Below are positions 35,712 through 48,100 of a stretch of DNA of 64,000 nucleotides, in pieces. A program made the translations under genes and the position numbers. The notes beneath the pieces were generated by a model, which saw only the letters and a program-made list of their open reading frames with translations, did no database searches and had not been told where the DNA came from. How positions within the stretch are numbered: the stretch's first letter is position 1; every line of letters begins with the position of its first letter. Source of the stretch: Adineta vaga (taxonomy: Eukaryota > Rotifera); the NCBI GenBank assembly GCA_021613535.1, contig CP075496.1:8246001-8310000 (forward strand). Direction: 5' to 3'.

Positions 35712-36233
35712 TTAGAAATTAATTCATGAATAAAATATCGACGCATAGTATCTTTTCTGTAGTTTAGTTCTTTTTCATCAAAACATTTCCATACTTTACT
35801 CTAGAGAACGCATGAGTATGTCACATTAATTAGAAGTAGAACTAGAAAAAATATGTGTGTACAATTCATTTTGAAAACTAATAACAAATACGAAGAAATT
35901 GACACATATGAATCTTAAATTATCCAATCTGATTTTGATAGTAATCGTTACAAATACTTCTTGTGACAGGAAATAGTTAGCGATTCAATTTTTTCATCCT
36001 CTATAATATGGGAGAAAACATTAGTTTTCTAGGATATTCAGAATGTTCGCTGCAGACATAGTTTTCTTAAATGCGACTGTGAAAGGAAGTTGTTGTTATT
36101 GTCTAGATAAAAGATGAAAACATGTTAATTGCTGAACTGCATTCTCTATATTTCAAAGTCCAAATTAGAACTTTCATGATTTGTTTTATTTAATATAGAG
36201 TGTTCAATAAATTAAAATAGCGCTTCTATTCGA
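35712..36233. other. Intergenic
   Basis: About 520 nt of AT-rich non-coding sequence between two plus-strand genes. Nothing recognised. Confidence 0.4.
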
Positions 36234-36987
36234 ATGATATATTTGATAATTCTTCTCGTTTATATTCATCAAGGATTTTCTGAACCTAAAATCATATTTT
36301 CATTTGATAATAATCATATACAAGAATTACTTCATAATAATTGTTCATCTTTAAATGAAAATTCTCATTTATTTGCATGTTCAAATGAGCTATTCTATTA
36401 TTTACAATTCAATTTAGATATTTCATTAACTTCCGTTCAATCGAAATCTAATCAATGCAAAATTCTAATCAAATATAATCCTATATCAATTTCATTTTCA
36501 ACTCATTCGATTATCGTTAACCAAGAAAATATTGTAACGATTGTTATGAGAAAAAAAGACCATCACTTATTTTTTCAATCGTATTCTTTGTTCATAGAAT
36601 ATTCAGTGGAATAAATCTTTAAGAATCTTCGTTTATAATCCAACAAATGAAAGGAATTATTGTTCATTTGAATTATTACCAATAGGTTCAATTTGTGCTT
36701 ATTCATCTTCAATTATACCACAGAATATATCTTGTTTTATAAACATAACTCTTTCTAAAGATGATTATTTTGAAACTCTTCATTCCTCTTCACTTAATAT
36801 CAACACAACTTCATTACTTCAACAAAAAACAAAAGTTAATCAACAGTTTTTTTCATTTTTAATAACTATCATTCTCATTACTTTATTTTCTCAACTCTTA
36901 CTCCTCGGGAATTTTCTTCATCTTGAACGGACTCATCATGATATACCAAATTATTTAAAATACTATGATAATTCATCTAATGATTGA
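36234..36987 (+). CDS. Putative type I membrane glycoprotein, unknown family (one-base frameshift)
   Basis: The first part (36234-36614) has a signal peptide (MIYLIILLVYIHQGFS) and an extracellular region with paired cysteines. In another frame the sequence continues from about 36608 to a stop at 36987. It reads FVYNPTNERNYCSFELLPIG, then an Asn-glycosylation-rich segment, then one membrane span (SFLITIILITLFSQLLLLGNF) and a short cytosolic tail. Codon use and Cys/Asn content match across the break, so the two parts are probably one gene with a one-base insertion near 36600-36612. No GT...AG intron restores the frame. I do not recognise the family. Confidence 0.5.
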
Positions 36988-37537
36988 GGTTGCTTTCATG
37001 CATAATACACTTGTACTTACAAGCATATTATCAGAGTAATCAACTACTGATCAAAACATCTTTTTTTTCTTATTCTATTCGAAGAAGAAAAAAAAATCTG
37101 TCAGCCCATCGTCGGGTTGTCTATTCTCTTTTCTCTAATGTTTACTTTGGTAGAACACAAGTTTTTTCCTTGATGAATATTAGATGTGGTGTAGAAAGAG
37201 AAACTAGGTTTGACAACCTGTCAATCAACTAGAATATTCTTTCTAGTTAATATTTTTTTTTTATATATCACTCATAACATGTGTTAGTCAAACCAATTTG
37301 ATATGATTGTTTTCGTAATAGGAAAAACACAGTTTTATTTTTCTTGAAAGTTTCTGTAAAAGAATTTTCTTCGAACGTCATTAGGTAACAACCACTAATC
37401 GAGTACATTTTAATTCATACTTTAAATTGACAAAGTACCAACGCTTAATTACTAGCATCGTCTTTTTTTTTCTATAAGTACTTCTATGCTTTGATAGAAT
37501 CAGACAGATTCTCTTCTTACTTAGGTTTTTTTTTTAG
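36988..37537. other. Intergenic
   Basis: About 550 nt with several T-runs ahead of the GPCR gene. A short open frame at 36984-37232 is not supported as a gene. Confidence 0.4.
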
Positions 37538-39359
37538 ATGCTGAATACTACATTAAATTCAATAATGTTTTATCATCAATGGTCGACAGATAAATTTCTT
37601 CGAATATTTATTTTAAGTAGCATTTTATGTCTAACATTGTTTGGAAATATTTATATTCTCTTCGAATTATTATACCATCGTCATCGTACTCGTTTACATT
37701 TATTTATATTTAATTTAGCAATTGGTGATTTAACTATATGTTGTTGCACAATGACATCAGAATTATTTCTTATTCTTTATGATCAAGAATGGATTTTAGG
37801 AAATATTGCCTGTAAATTAACATTATATATTCAAATTGTGACAATTGCATCAACAACATTTATTAATGTAGCAATGACGTATGATCGGTAAAGTAATTTT
37901 TGCTAAAAGATTCTATTTTTAAGTTCATAAGAGAGTGACATTTATAGATGATAATGGACCTGCGAAAAAAATTATTTGTAAATTTCTATTTCGATAGTTT
38001 TATTTGTAATTAGATTTTTTTGTTCGCTTACAGTTGATTTGATTCTTATGTGACATTGATTCATTATTAGATCAGCTTCCAATGATTATTTCAGTATTAT
38101 TAAATCACATTGTAATATATTCTTTATATGACACATAGAAAAATAATGCTCTTTCGCACGTATGAAAGACGAATTTTCTTATTGATATTTGAAAAAAAAT
38201 GATTATCACGTGTTATTGATCGATATATATGTTTGCGTTATTTTGAGAATTCTATCGAAATGAAACGGTTCTTCATGAAAGATACTTAAGGATGTTTATA
38301 TACTTGAGAAGATACTACTATCTAAATAGAAGAAGAATGTTTCGACCTAAAAGTACCATAAGCATTCATTAGTATTTAATAAATAAGAGTAATGTCATAT
38401 GTCCCCAAACGTAGTAACTAATAAAGAATAAAGCATAATTATAATTAAAAAAAATAAAAATTTATCAGACATATACCAATTTTAATTTACTGCTGAAACA
38501 AAATATATGCTGTCAAAACAAGACGACGAAGATTTTCTGAATAAATCTTATAAATAATATTTGCTTGACTTATCTCTTTTTAAATGAAAGAAAATCTGTA
38601 TTCTAATCTTGATTTAGATATGAAGCTGTCTGTTGTCCATTACGAATAGTAATATCATTTGGTCGTATTTATCGAATTATCATTCTCTGTTGGTTATGTT
38701 CATTTATTGTTGCTATACCTCAAGTATTCATTTTCGAACAAAGTCTTTTTCCTGGTAATTCAACTAAACATCGTTGTGCAAGTACAGGCTATACTGCTGA
38801 ATGGCAACGTCGTGCTTATTTCACAATATTTGTTACTTATATATTGATTATCCCAGTCATTTGTATGACATTTTGGTATATTCAAATTATAAGTGCAATT
38901 AGTATATCATCCAAAGTATGGACACAACATATGCGTGGTGAAACAATAGCGAACATATCTGTTAATTTAACTTCACCGACTAAAGTGAAAACAGTTAAAT
39001 TAGCATTAACAATTATCATTGTTTTCGTTATCTGCTGGACACCATATATGGTTTTGACATTAATTGAAATCTATTCCAACGGTCGTTTTCGTATTCCATC
39101 TTGGGGTGATGCAATCTTAAAAGCAATGTGTTTCATTCAAAGTAGTCTCAATCCATTTATATACTTGCGATTTAATCAAAGAAAAAAATATTCGCCAATA
39201 TTAATTCTCGCAGCTGCTTCAACCCTTTCAAATACTAATCATAGAAAAAACCGACGAAAACAACGTGAACGTGGTGGTTCAATATCATTAAATTCATTTG
39301 CAGAAGTATCGTTTCGAAAAAATACATTCACTTCAATCGAAGAAAGACCAGAATCATAA
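37538..39359 (+). CDS. Class A (rhodopsin-like) G protein-coupled receptor
   Basis: Two exons (37538-37887 and 38618-39359) separated by an intron of 730 nt that interrupts the DRY motif: the codon for Arg in DRYEAVC is split. Seven membrane helices are visible. TM1 has FGNIYILFELLY, TM2 has NLAIGDLTICC, a TM3 start Cys (NIACKL) can pair with the loop-2 Cys (HRCAS), TM6 has FVICWTPYMVL, and TM7 has SSLNPFIYLRF. The long basic third intracellular loop and C-terminal tail are typical. The TM6/TM7 motifs suggest a peptide receptor of the vasopressin/GnRH/NPS-like group, but the ligand cannot be assigned. An intron at DRY is a known position in peptide GPCR genes. Confidence 0.82.
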
Positions 39360-41068
39360 AGTTTCCTTGACAATCCAACGTTCTAAGTGAATCATTTGTT
39401 TTTTATTTTTAAATTGATAAAGTTTGTTCTCATATTGTACTTCATCTTAATAAATGTTTCATTAATGTCGAATGAAAAATTCGCAGTGATTACACACGAG
39501 CAATTAAGCGATTTTTCACTATTTATTCTTATGGAAATTCTTCATAGGAAACGATTATACTGGTATGACTGTTCTTATTAGACATTATTCTTCTTGATGA
39601 CGTGCATGTTTCTTTTTTGGAATTCAATCATTATATACATTATAAGAACACAAGAGATCAAAGATTATCTGCAAAAGCACGTTTACTGCTTGAATAATGA
39701 GCTTTTTACAGTGCTTTATTTCATGGCACGAACGTACGTTTTTATCATAAAAAAATGCAGTCGCAATATGATCTTATGGTGCTAAATCAATATTATAAAC
39801 GTTACCAATAATAAAAGAAGAAATATAAATTGACATTGGAACTGTTATAAAAGTAATTAGTTAACACGTTTCATTTAATGCTGAAATGCGCTTCACTGAT
39901 TTTGATAGCATGTTCTATTGTTTCGTCAGTTTACACTATTCCCATTTGATTCTAATCAATGACTGATAATTATCAAGTATTCGACTTTTTTCCTACGTAT
40001 TTGAGCTTTGAAGGTCACAATTACTTCGTCTTCTTAAATTAACAAAAATACTGTTTGTTTTTTTTGTAGCATAGACATTGATTCTCACCTGTCATCTAGT
40101 ATTCGATATACTCATAATCATTATTGTTGAAAAAGAGCTAGAATTGGAAATTTACATATAAATTATTCAACTATATTTTTCATAAAATATTATATTAGTA
40201 AAAATATAGCGTCATAAAATGCAGAACAGTGTATAAATTTTTTTGTAAAAGCACTGAAAAAGTATACTTTTGGATTATATGACGAGATATTTTATACAGG
40301 AAAGGACTCGATACTTCTAGTATAATGAAGTATATTGTCTCAAGATACGTAAAAAAAAACTTAATTTCTACTCTCAAACAAAGAGCTTCCGAGCTATAGA
40401 TCAGTTTTTAACGCTGAATAACAAACGGAAATTGAATATTAATCTATTTCTGCATGCCAGGTTTTCTGAAAATGGAAGTTCGAATAAGTGTCTTACTAAA
40501 TCAATTGCGTTCTTAATAAGTCTTTTGTTTTGGGTTATATATACTTATTTGAATGATACATGAAACTTAATAATTAAACAAACGTTCTATCGATAAAAAT
40601 ATGCGCAATCGTGCGTCACAAGTATGATTACTGTCAAACCCATTCTAAGAAGTATAGACACATGCTGGGAAGTTCATTTTTTTTCTATCAACAACAGTTC
40701 TGAGTACAATGGCACTGACTGCTGCTGCGATTATCATGACAATTATCTTGACATATGTACTTATTCTGTGTACAACTTTCATTTAACTATATAACATGCA
40801 AACAATCATTATATTTATTATTTTGATATGACAATGGATTCGAGTAATAACACTCAAAATAGAGCACACCCATGTCAGATTTGTCAGATTTAGAATGAAA
40901 TAATAGTGTGATATCTTCAGAAAACCCTTGTTCTTATGTACTTTGTTTTAGTGATAAATATTCAATAGGTTTTATCGGTTGGATTCTTTTACATGACAGT
41001 ACTATATTCAATAGCATGTCTTACTCATAATGAAAGGATTTTATGTCAGTAGTATTAAGGAACGAAGA
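39360..41068. other. Long intergenic region, no gene seen
   Basis: About 1.7 kb of AT-rich sequence with only short, random-looking open frames. No repeat, tRNA or mobile element signature was found. Confidence 0.5.
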
Positions 41069-42840
41069 TTACTCAATTTGAAGATTTATCCAATGAATTA
41101 TTCTTAGAAATATTTGAATATATGGATGTTATGGATCTTTTTATGATATTTTTATCGTTCAATAATCGCTTTTCATTGGTTTTATCTCTATGTAAACTTC
41201 ATGTTGTTGTTGTTACTAATCTCCACACTTATCAAATTAAATTTCTCCATTCATGTCTTATTCATCATGTTCAACAAATCACTTGAAGATCACTTTCTTC
41301 TAGTTCAATATTTAGTGTTCTTTCTATACTACGTATTTATCGTGCACTATGAGTATTATCTGTTTTTATATCAAACGACACTACGAACTCACACAAATAA
41401 CAAATAATGTACAACTAACTCTACTAAAATAGGGCAAATCTTTTGAAAAGATGTTTTACCGATAAACTGATATTCTTATTCTTTCGATTAGAACACCTGG
41501 CCGTCTACTTTCGTTTGAAACAAATCCTCCGATATTACCATCATTGAAATCATTTCCATTACATATTGCAACATTTTGTGATTTTCATTCATTAAATGTT
41601 ATTTTACATTGTATGCCTAATCTTCATCAATTGATTCTTACTATCATTTCTACTTCATTAAATCCAACGAGATATTTAGATGTTTAATGGTGATCAATGG
41701 AAACGATTATTAATTCATTCGGTTATTTTTCGAAGAAATATGAGGATTGTTATGTAACAATTCATCGACCACGAAATTTTTATTGACGATGGAGGTAAGT
41801 ATATGAAAGAGATAAAGAAATTATACATTTTGTAAGCAGATTGCGCATGGCTCTTGGAACGTTTGATATACATTTATCAACAAACGACAACGATCGATAT
41901 CATCTATTTTATGCAATCAATATACAGTTGTATATAAATATTCCGATGGATACAGAAGTATTTCATGTTCCATCGTATGATCAATTATTTCGGAGACTTG
42001 ATAATCTGATTATTGAATTCGATTCAAGTATAACTAGCTGTTGGCAATATATACTCGAACTTCGTAAGAGATTATTTATTTGAATTAATTTTCTAGGAAT
42101 AGTTCTTTACTTTAGTACGTATACGTCGTAATACTAGTGAAGACAAGTAAAAATACTATGCGAATCAAATCACAAGTCTAGTAGATTTAACTACTATTAA
42201 GAAATTAGAATTTGAATCAGAAAAAAGTTAATTGTATTTACATTTTATCAAAGAAATTTTATTGTAAGTTTTATGTTCGCTACTGTTTTCAAATAGAATG
42301 TAGAAGGAATTTCGTACTATATTTTTTTCTTGTTTTAGTGCAAGTACATGTATGGATCAATTAATAATTTGTTATGAATTGGTTTTTTCTTCTTTATTAT
42401 ATGACAGTATATGTCTTATTCTGGTCTTTCATCGAAAAGAGCTTACATCTGTCTCGAAGATGGATTGAAATTAATCGAACGTTTTCCATCATTTATTCAT
42501 CTCGAACTCTATCAGTATTCTGATATGATTTTTACCACTTTTAAATATTCTTCTTGATGGTTTATCGAATCTAATCCATTTAAAGATCTCTTATCATCGG
42601 AAAAAATTACCTGATAATAGAAAATTCTTTAAAGATTATATTGTAAAAAGGCGTCGTCAAACTTTTCCACTCATAATCTGTAACGCAGATGATATTTCTA
42701 TTGAAGTTGATCAAGAAATTATGGATATTTCTTTAAATGGTTGTCCAGTCTGTAGCAATATAGCATGGTGTCTTTGGATTTATTGTATATAGAAATATTC
42801 TTCGATTAATAAAAATAATCAATTATTTAGAAAGTAAAAT
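41069..42840 (+). pseudogene. F-box protein pseudogene
   Basis: The start has a clear F-box: FEDLSNELFLEIFEYMDVMD followed by LFMIFLSFNNRF. Downstream, pieces such as LHTYQIKFLHSCLIHHVQQI, LKSFPLHIATFCDFHSLNVI, HVPSYDQLFRRLDNLIIEFD and LIERFPSFIHLELYQYSD match the repetitive leucine-rich body of rotifer F-box proteins. These pieces are broken by stops (for example after QQIT near 41285 and after YLDV near 41687) and by frame changes, so no functional protein is encoded. The gene has no visible intact copy in the window. F-box proteins are substrate adaptors of SCF ubiquitin ligases. Confidence 0.75.
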
Positions 42841-43465
42841 GTTTGACTATATCGCTAGAATTGCGATACATAGAGGTTTCCAAGTGGAACAATATAGAAA
42901 TAGTCACGTTATTCAAACACATCCAACATTTATTGAACATTCTTTTCTTCATTCGTATGTACATAATCAACAAGTGATCAGATTGGTAATGCATTTCGAA
43001 CGACAAGCTCAGCAATTGTTGAATTAGTACAAACGACACATGAAGCCTAAGATGCAACTGTAACTAGTAGTACTGCTGATATGAAGGTGAACTGTGTAAG
43101 TTAGATTTCATATCAAATCAAAAATCGGAAAATATATACTTCTATTTCCGTACACTAGCGAAACATAGATTTCTATTGTTAACGATGAACAGATTTTACG
43201 ATTAGTTTCATTCATTATTGGACATAGCTTTTTAATAAAACAATATATATGTAAATGTATGTATATTTGGTTTTACTTTAAGTGAATACCTCATTTAATG
43301 ATCCTGTATCGTCTACAAAAAAAAACTGATATGAATAAAAAAAGAAAAATTTTTTCCAAAAGAAAACAAAAAGAAAACAAAACGTAAATATTTAAACGAT
43401 GTAGATATATACATATGAAGAAGATAACAAACAAAAAAGATTTATGTTTCAATTCGAATAAGTAG
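42841..43465. other. Intergenic downstream of TBC gene
   Basis: About 625 nt. A short frame at 42839-43027 might be a further degraded piece but has no recognisable motif. There are purine runs near 43310-43440, which are probably the 3' UTR of the TBC gene. Confidence 0.4.
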
Positions 43466-44890
43466 TTATTTATGTTTATTAGCTTGAGAACGAGATGCAT
43501 TCTTATTTCGATTGTTCATTGGATTTAAATCCGAACTCAATTGTTGTCTTGCTTGGCCACATGCTTGAGCAAGATTAATATCTGAGAGAGAGAGTTTATC
43601 CATTTTGATTAGAAGTGTTTCGAATGGAAGATTTTTTGCTGTTTGTTTAATAAGTGCAACAAGATCCATTGCATTATCACATTTATGAGCTTTTGAGACG
43701 GTATCAGTGGGACCAACTTCAAGTGTTTCACATACAATAACAAGTGCTAAACGAAATAATACTTTGACACCTTCACAGAAAAACATATCCCAAATACGAA
43801 ATAATTGTGGTGCACGATAAGTCCGTGAAAATAATGTCATATACCAATCAAGTGTATATAGAATTGGATCAACATCAAGTTTTTTCTAAAACGAAAAATA
43901 AGAATACTTTCAAATTTATCATAGAAAAGCTTGTGTTAACATGCATTTCAAATTGTAATAAAAAAATTTGAAGATAGCCTAGGATAGATTATTTCGACTA
44001 AAGAAACAAATCTACCATTGACACCTCAATGAAAGTTCATCGAACTCTCTCTCTCTCGAACAAGTAAGATAAAACTCTGAAATACAACTGAATGTCATTC
44101 AAGCATTACTTACAAGTAGACGATAACCTTTCGATGTAACTTTTTGTATAAGTATTTCAGTTGCTAATGCATCTTCTTTAACTGCCATTAATCCATCACT
44201 GAAATATCCTTTGACATATTCTTCATTAATCTGAACAAAAACCCAAAATGCTTGTTCCGGTGGTAAATGCATTAATAATATTGCAGCAATCGGTGCTTGT
44301 GCTTGGCAATAACCAACGTCTGGATCATGTACAGCATAAGCTTTCAGTACATCAAATAAACTTTGTTGTCTAAAAATAAAATTATCCTTTCTCTAGTCTG
44401 TATTCATAATTTTCTTACCCGCATCCATCATCTCGAAACATTTCATGATCAGGAAACGAACGGGCGAGATCTTTTCGAATATCTTCTAATACATGTGATG
44501 CTGGTGTTTGAGTTAAATACATATTAAATACATTTCCTGTTGGACAATTTCTATCTGCATTTTCATGTCGAAATTTAGCTGCTGATAAATGATACCAAGC
44601 TTGACCACGAACAGATGGTGGTATACCTTTCCGGCAACGTGCTTTGACTTTATCAAAACGTGAAGCAATGAATGCTGGCCATCGAGCAAACATTTCCAAC
44701 CATTTTTGTTCTCGGCGACGAGCTACTGATGCTTTTACTGATTCTTCCATTCTAAAACGAAAGAAATGATTTTCCGAATACAAAACGTTCATCATTCTTA
44801 CTCAAGTTCATTGGGTGAAACAAAAAATCCATATGTATTCGGTACTTCATCACGTTCATGTTCACTATTACGAGAAAAATTATTCACCAT
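43466..44890 (-). CDS. TBC1D10: TBC1D10-like Rab GTPase-activating protein
   Basis: Exons run from MVNNFSRNSEHERDEVPNTY (44890) to a basic tail ending at 43466. The TBC domain matches the TBC1D10/EPI64 group: RCRKGIPPSVRGQAW, the arginine-finger motif IRKDLAR (IxxDxxR), FPDHEMF, the glutamine-finger element YCQAQAPIAAILLMH, and RIWDMFFCEGVKVLFR. Both catalytic fingers are present, so GAP activity is expected. In vertebrates this group inactivates Rab35 and related Rabs in endocytic recycling and microvilli. The protein is shorter than human EPI64 because the long C-terminal tail with an EBP50-binding end is missing. Confidence 0.85.
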
Positions 44891-44974
44891 TTTGTTAAAT
44901 CAAATCTAAGATCATCTGAAAAAATAGCAAAACAAACTATATTTTCTCATTATTACAAAACAACATTAGGAAAA

Positions 44975-44996
44975 ATATATATATATATATATATAT
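44975..44996. repeat. (AT)n microsatellite
   Basis: A pure run of about eleven AT units lies between the TBC and insulin-receptor genes. Confidence 0.85.
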
Positions 44997-45107
44997 GATA
45001 ATGTTCAATTCTATATGCAGATAAATCAAATTTGATAAAAAAAATATATATACATATGAAATAATAAAAACAACGAAATATTCATTTGAGAGATTCATTT
45101 TGTTTTT

Positions 45108-48100
45108 CTAATGATGTGCACCGTCATCATCGTCGACTAATAATAAGTCTTCTTCATCGTTGTGATTACTATCAGTTAAAATATTTTGTCTATTCGAATT
45201 CGGACATGTATGATAATATGCATGTAAACGAAAATCTTCGTTTTCATACGCAACTAATTCTTCAACTATGGATCGAAAAGATATTCGATCACCGGGAGAA
45301 AATGTCCAACAAGCACGCATTAATTTATGTCTAAAATAAATGAAATTTCATAAGAGAACAATCGTATCAACTATTCATACAAGATCTCTGGACAATTTAA
45401 TGGACGTTCAAGTGTAATGTTTCCATAACGAACATAATGTACAACTTCTTCATTACCATAACCTTGATAAGGCTGTTCAGCTAATGTCGCAATTTCCCAT
45501 AGAAGAACACCGAATGACCTGAAGAATATGTTCTAGTACGAGAAATAGAATGAAAATGAAGAAATCCTACCAAACATCAGAAACAGTATCGAAACGTCCA
45601 TCTCGTAAACTTTCTGGTGCCATCCATCGAATTGGAAGAAAACTTCGACCACCACGTCGATAATAATCTGTTTCATAAATATCACGTGTTAAACCAAAAT
45701 CTACATGAAAATATTCCATCATATTCATCGATATAATCAATTAATATTACAACTTTACCTCCAACTTTACAAGTATGATTTCCATTGACTAAACAATTTC
45801 TTGCTGCTAAATCTCTATGTACAAATTTTTGATCGGACAGATAATACATTCCATCAGCTACATCTAAAGCTAATTGAATCATTGCTGATTCAGATAATAT
45901 TGAATCATATGCCTATAATAAAAGAAGGAAATCGAATTATTTTTGTTTTCTTTTTCTATTTAAATCTAATCTAAAGACTTACATTAGCTTCACCTTGTCG
46001 ATGTCGATAAAGATAATTTTTTAAATCACCATTTTCCATTAATTCCATTACTACATAAGGTGGTCGAATGCGTGAACATATTCCATACAATTGAATAACA
46101 TGATGACATTGAAATTGTCTAGAAATAAAAGAAAAATCGTATAGAAATAACTATTTTCCTTTGAAATAGTTGACGAACTTCATGATCGATGCTTCTTGTA
46201 ATAAATCTGTTGGATGTGTTGTTCGAAGCTTTGAAGGAGAAAAGAGAAAGAATGATCATAAGAATTAATTTCAATCAATAATAAACAAATGGATATTTAC
46301 TTTCACAGCACATGGAGTTACTGTTCCATCTTGTAATTTGAGAGTACCTAGATAAACTTGACCGAAATGACCTTGTCCGATAAGTCTATCTAATGCAACA
46401 GAATCTTTATCAATTTCCCATTGATCTGGTGTATATAATTCTAAATCAATACATACAATAATCAATAAAATTAGAAAATAAAAATTAACAAACCATAATT
46501 GGGATTTTTCGATATCGATGCTTTATTATCTCCTCGACCATATTTATAATAATAAAATGGTGCACCAATAATAATAGTTAATAAAAGAAAAATCGATCCC
46601 GTAACTAACATAATTAATATTATACGATTTTGTCGACTTAACATATTACCTAAAAGAACGACATACATATTTCAATTTCAAAAATATTTATATGAACTAA
46701 CTAGGTATATCTTCTGTGATAAATCTTAATTGAAAATAAAAATTTGTTGAATTATCTAAATACTGTTCATCAAGAATCAATTGTCGATCTTTGTATTCAT
46801 TATCTGATCTAGCAACTGTATAAGTTATAATTCGTAATTGATATGCTGTTCGTGGTAAAAGTGTCACATTAATAGAATGAGTATTATGTCCAACGCAACG
46901 ATTTTCTTTAGGTCCATTGACACTATCTTGTCCAATTGAAATGACATAAAAATAAATTAAACCATTTGGTTGTAATGGTTTTGACCATGATATATGATAA
47001 TTAAATGATTTTGTATTCACTGATAAATGATTTGGATCTTCTGGTAGAACGATCAGTTGAACATTACGTACGATATCATTTGATGCTAAAACAAACAAAT
47101 GATAGAGAAAATCTTTTAATTCGAATACATACGATCGCCTGGCTTTGTACGAACAGTTAATGTAATTCCATTTAGACTGCATGCATTTGATAATGTTTCT
47201 TTTGATGTATCATGACATGCATAGACTTGAAACATATATAATCGTGCTTCTTTCAATCCATCGATAAGTATTCGTGTTGTTGATACTGAACGATTGTAAT
47301 TATTAATATATGGTTTATGTTCAACAACGGATTGTTCAAGAGAATCTGATTTTGCTTGATCTTGAAAAGCACTACTTTTATCTTCAAAATAAATATCAAG
47401 ATCATTGATAATTGTATCTTTTAGATCTGGACGAATGAATAATGCTTCTTTTCGTTGACTTACAGAATTTATTAATTCATATTCTAGAATTGACAAGTCT
47501 GTAACAACTTGATCAATTTCTTGATTTCCTGTAATTTCTTCTTCACTTTCATCATCATTATTGTTAATAATACCACTTAAACGAGGTTTAGTGCGAGAAC
47601 AACGTGTTGTTTGTGTGAGATTCAAATCATTGCTTTCCACATTTACTTCAGATAACCAACGATCTGAACAAAAAATAAATAGATCATTGGACATATTTTG
47701 ATATATATATATAGCTCACCTTTCATCAAACAAAGTAACCTCCAATTATCAACTGGTAGACGATCTGCAATGGGTCCGTAGTAAACAAGATATGTTGTAA
47801 TCGCACCATGAGATTTCGATGGTGGTTGCCAAGTTAATTCAATAGTTGAACGAGATAATGATTCTCCACGTAGATTAAGTACTGGTTCTGGTTGTCGTGG
47901 AGATGTACGAAAGTAATCAATTGGAGAAAATAAACCAATTGTATTCGCATTTGAAGTAATAGAAGCATATACAGCATACCATTCGTCACCATTTAATGAT
48001 GGTAAATCAGCATATAATGGAAGTGTTCCACCTAGAATAAAAGATTCTCGTTTAACATTGAAAGTGTCAGATGTATCTTTCGAAGTCTATTTCTATTAGT

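Noticed and set aside
39387-40377. Series of short frames after the GPCR
   Set aside because: Each is under 70 residues, with no conserved motif, and none joins to another by sensible splice sites.
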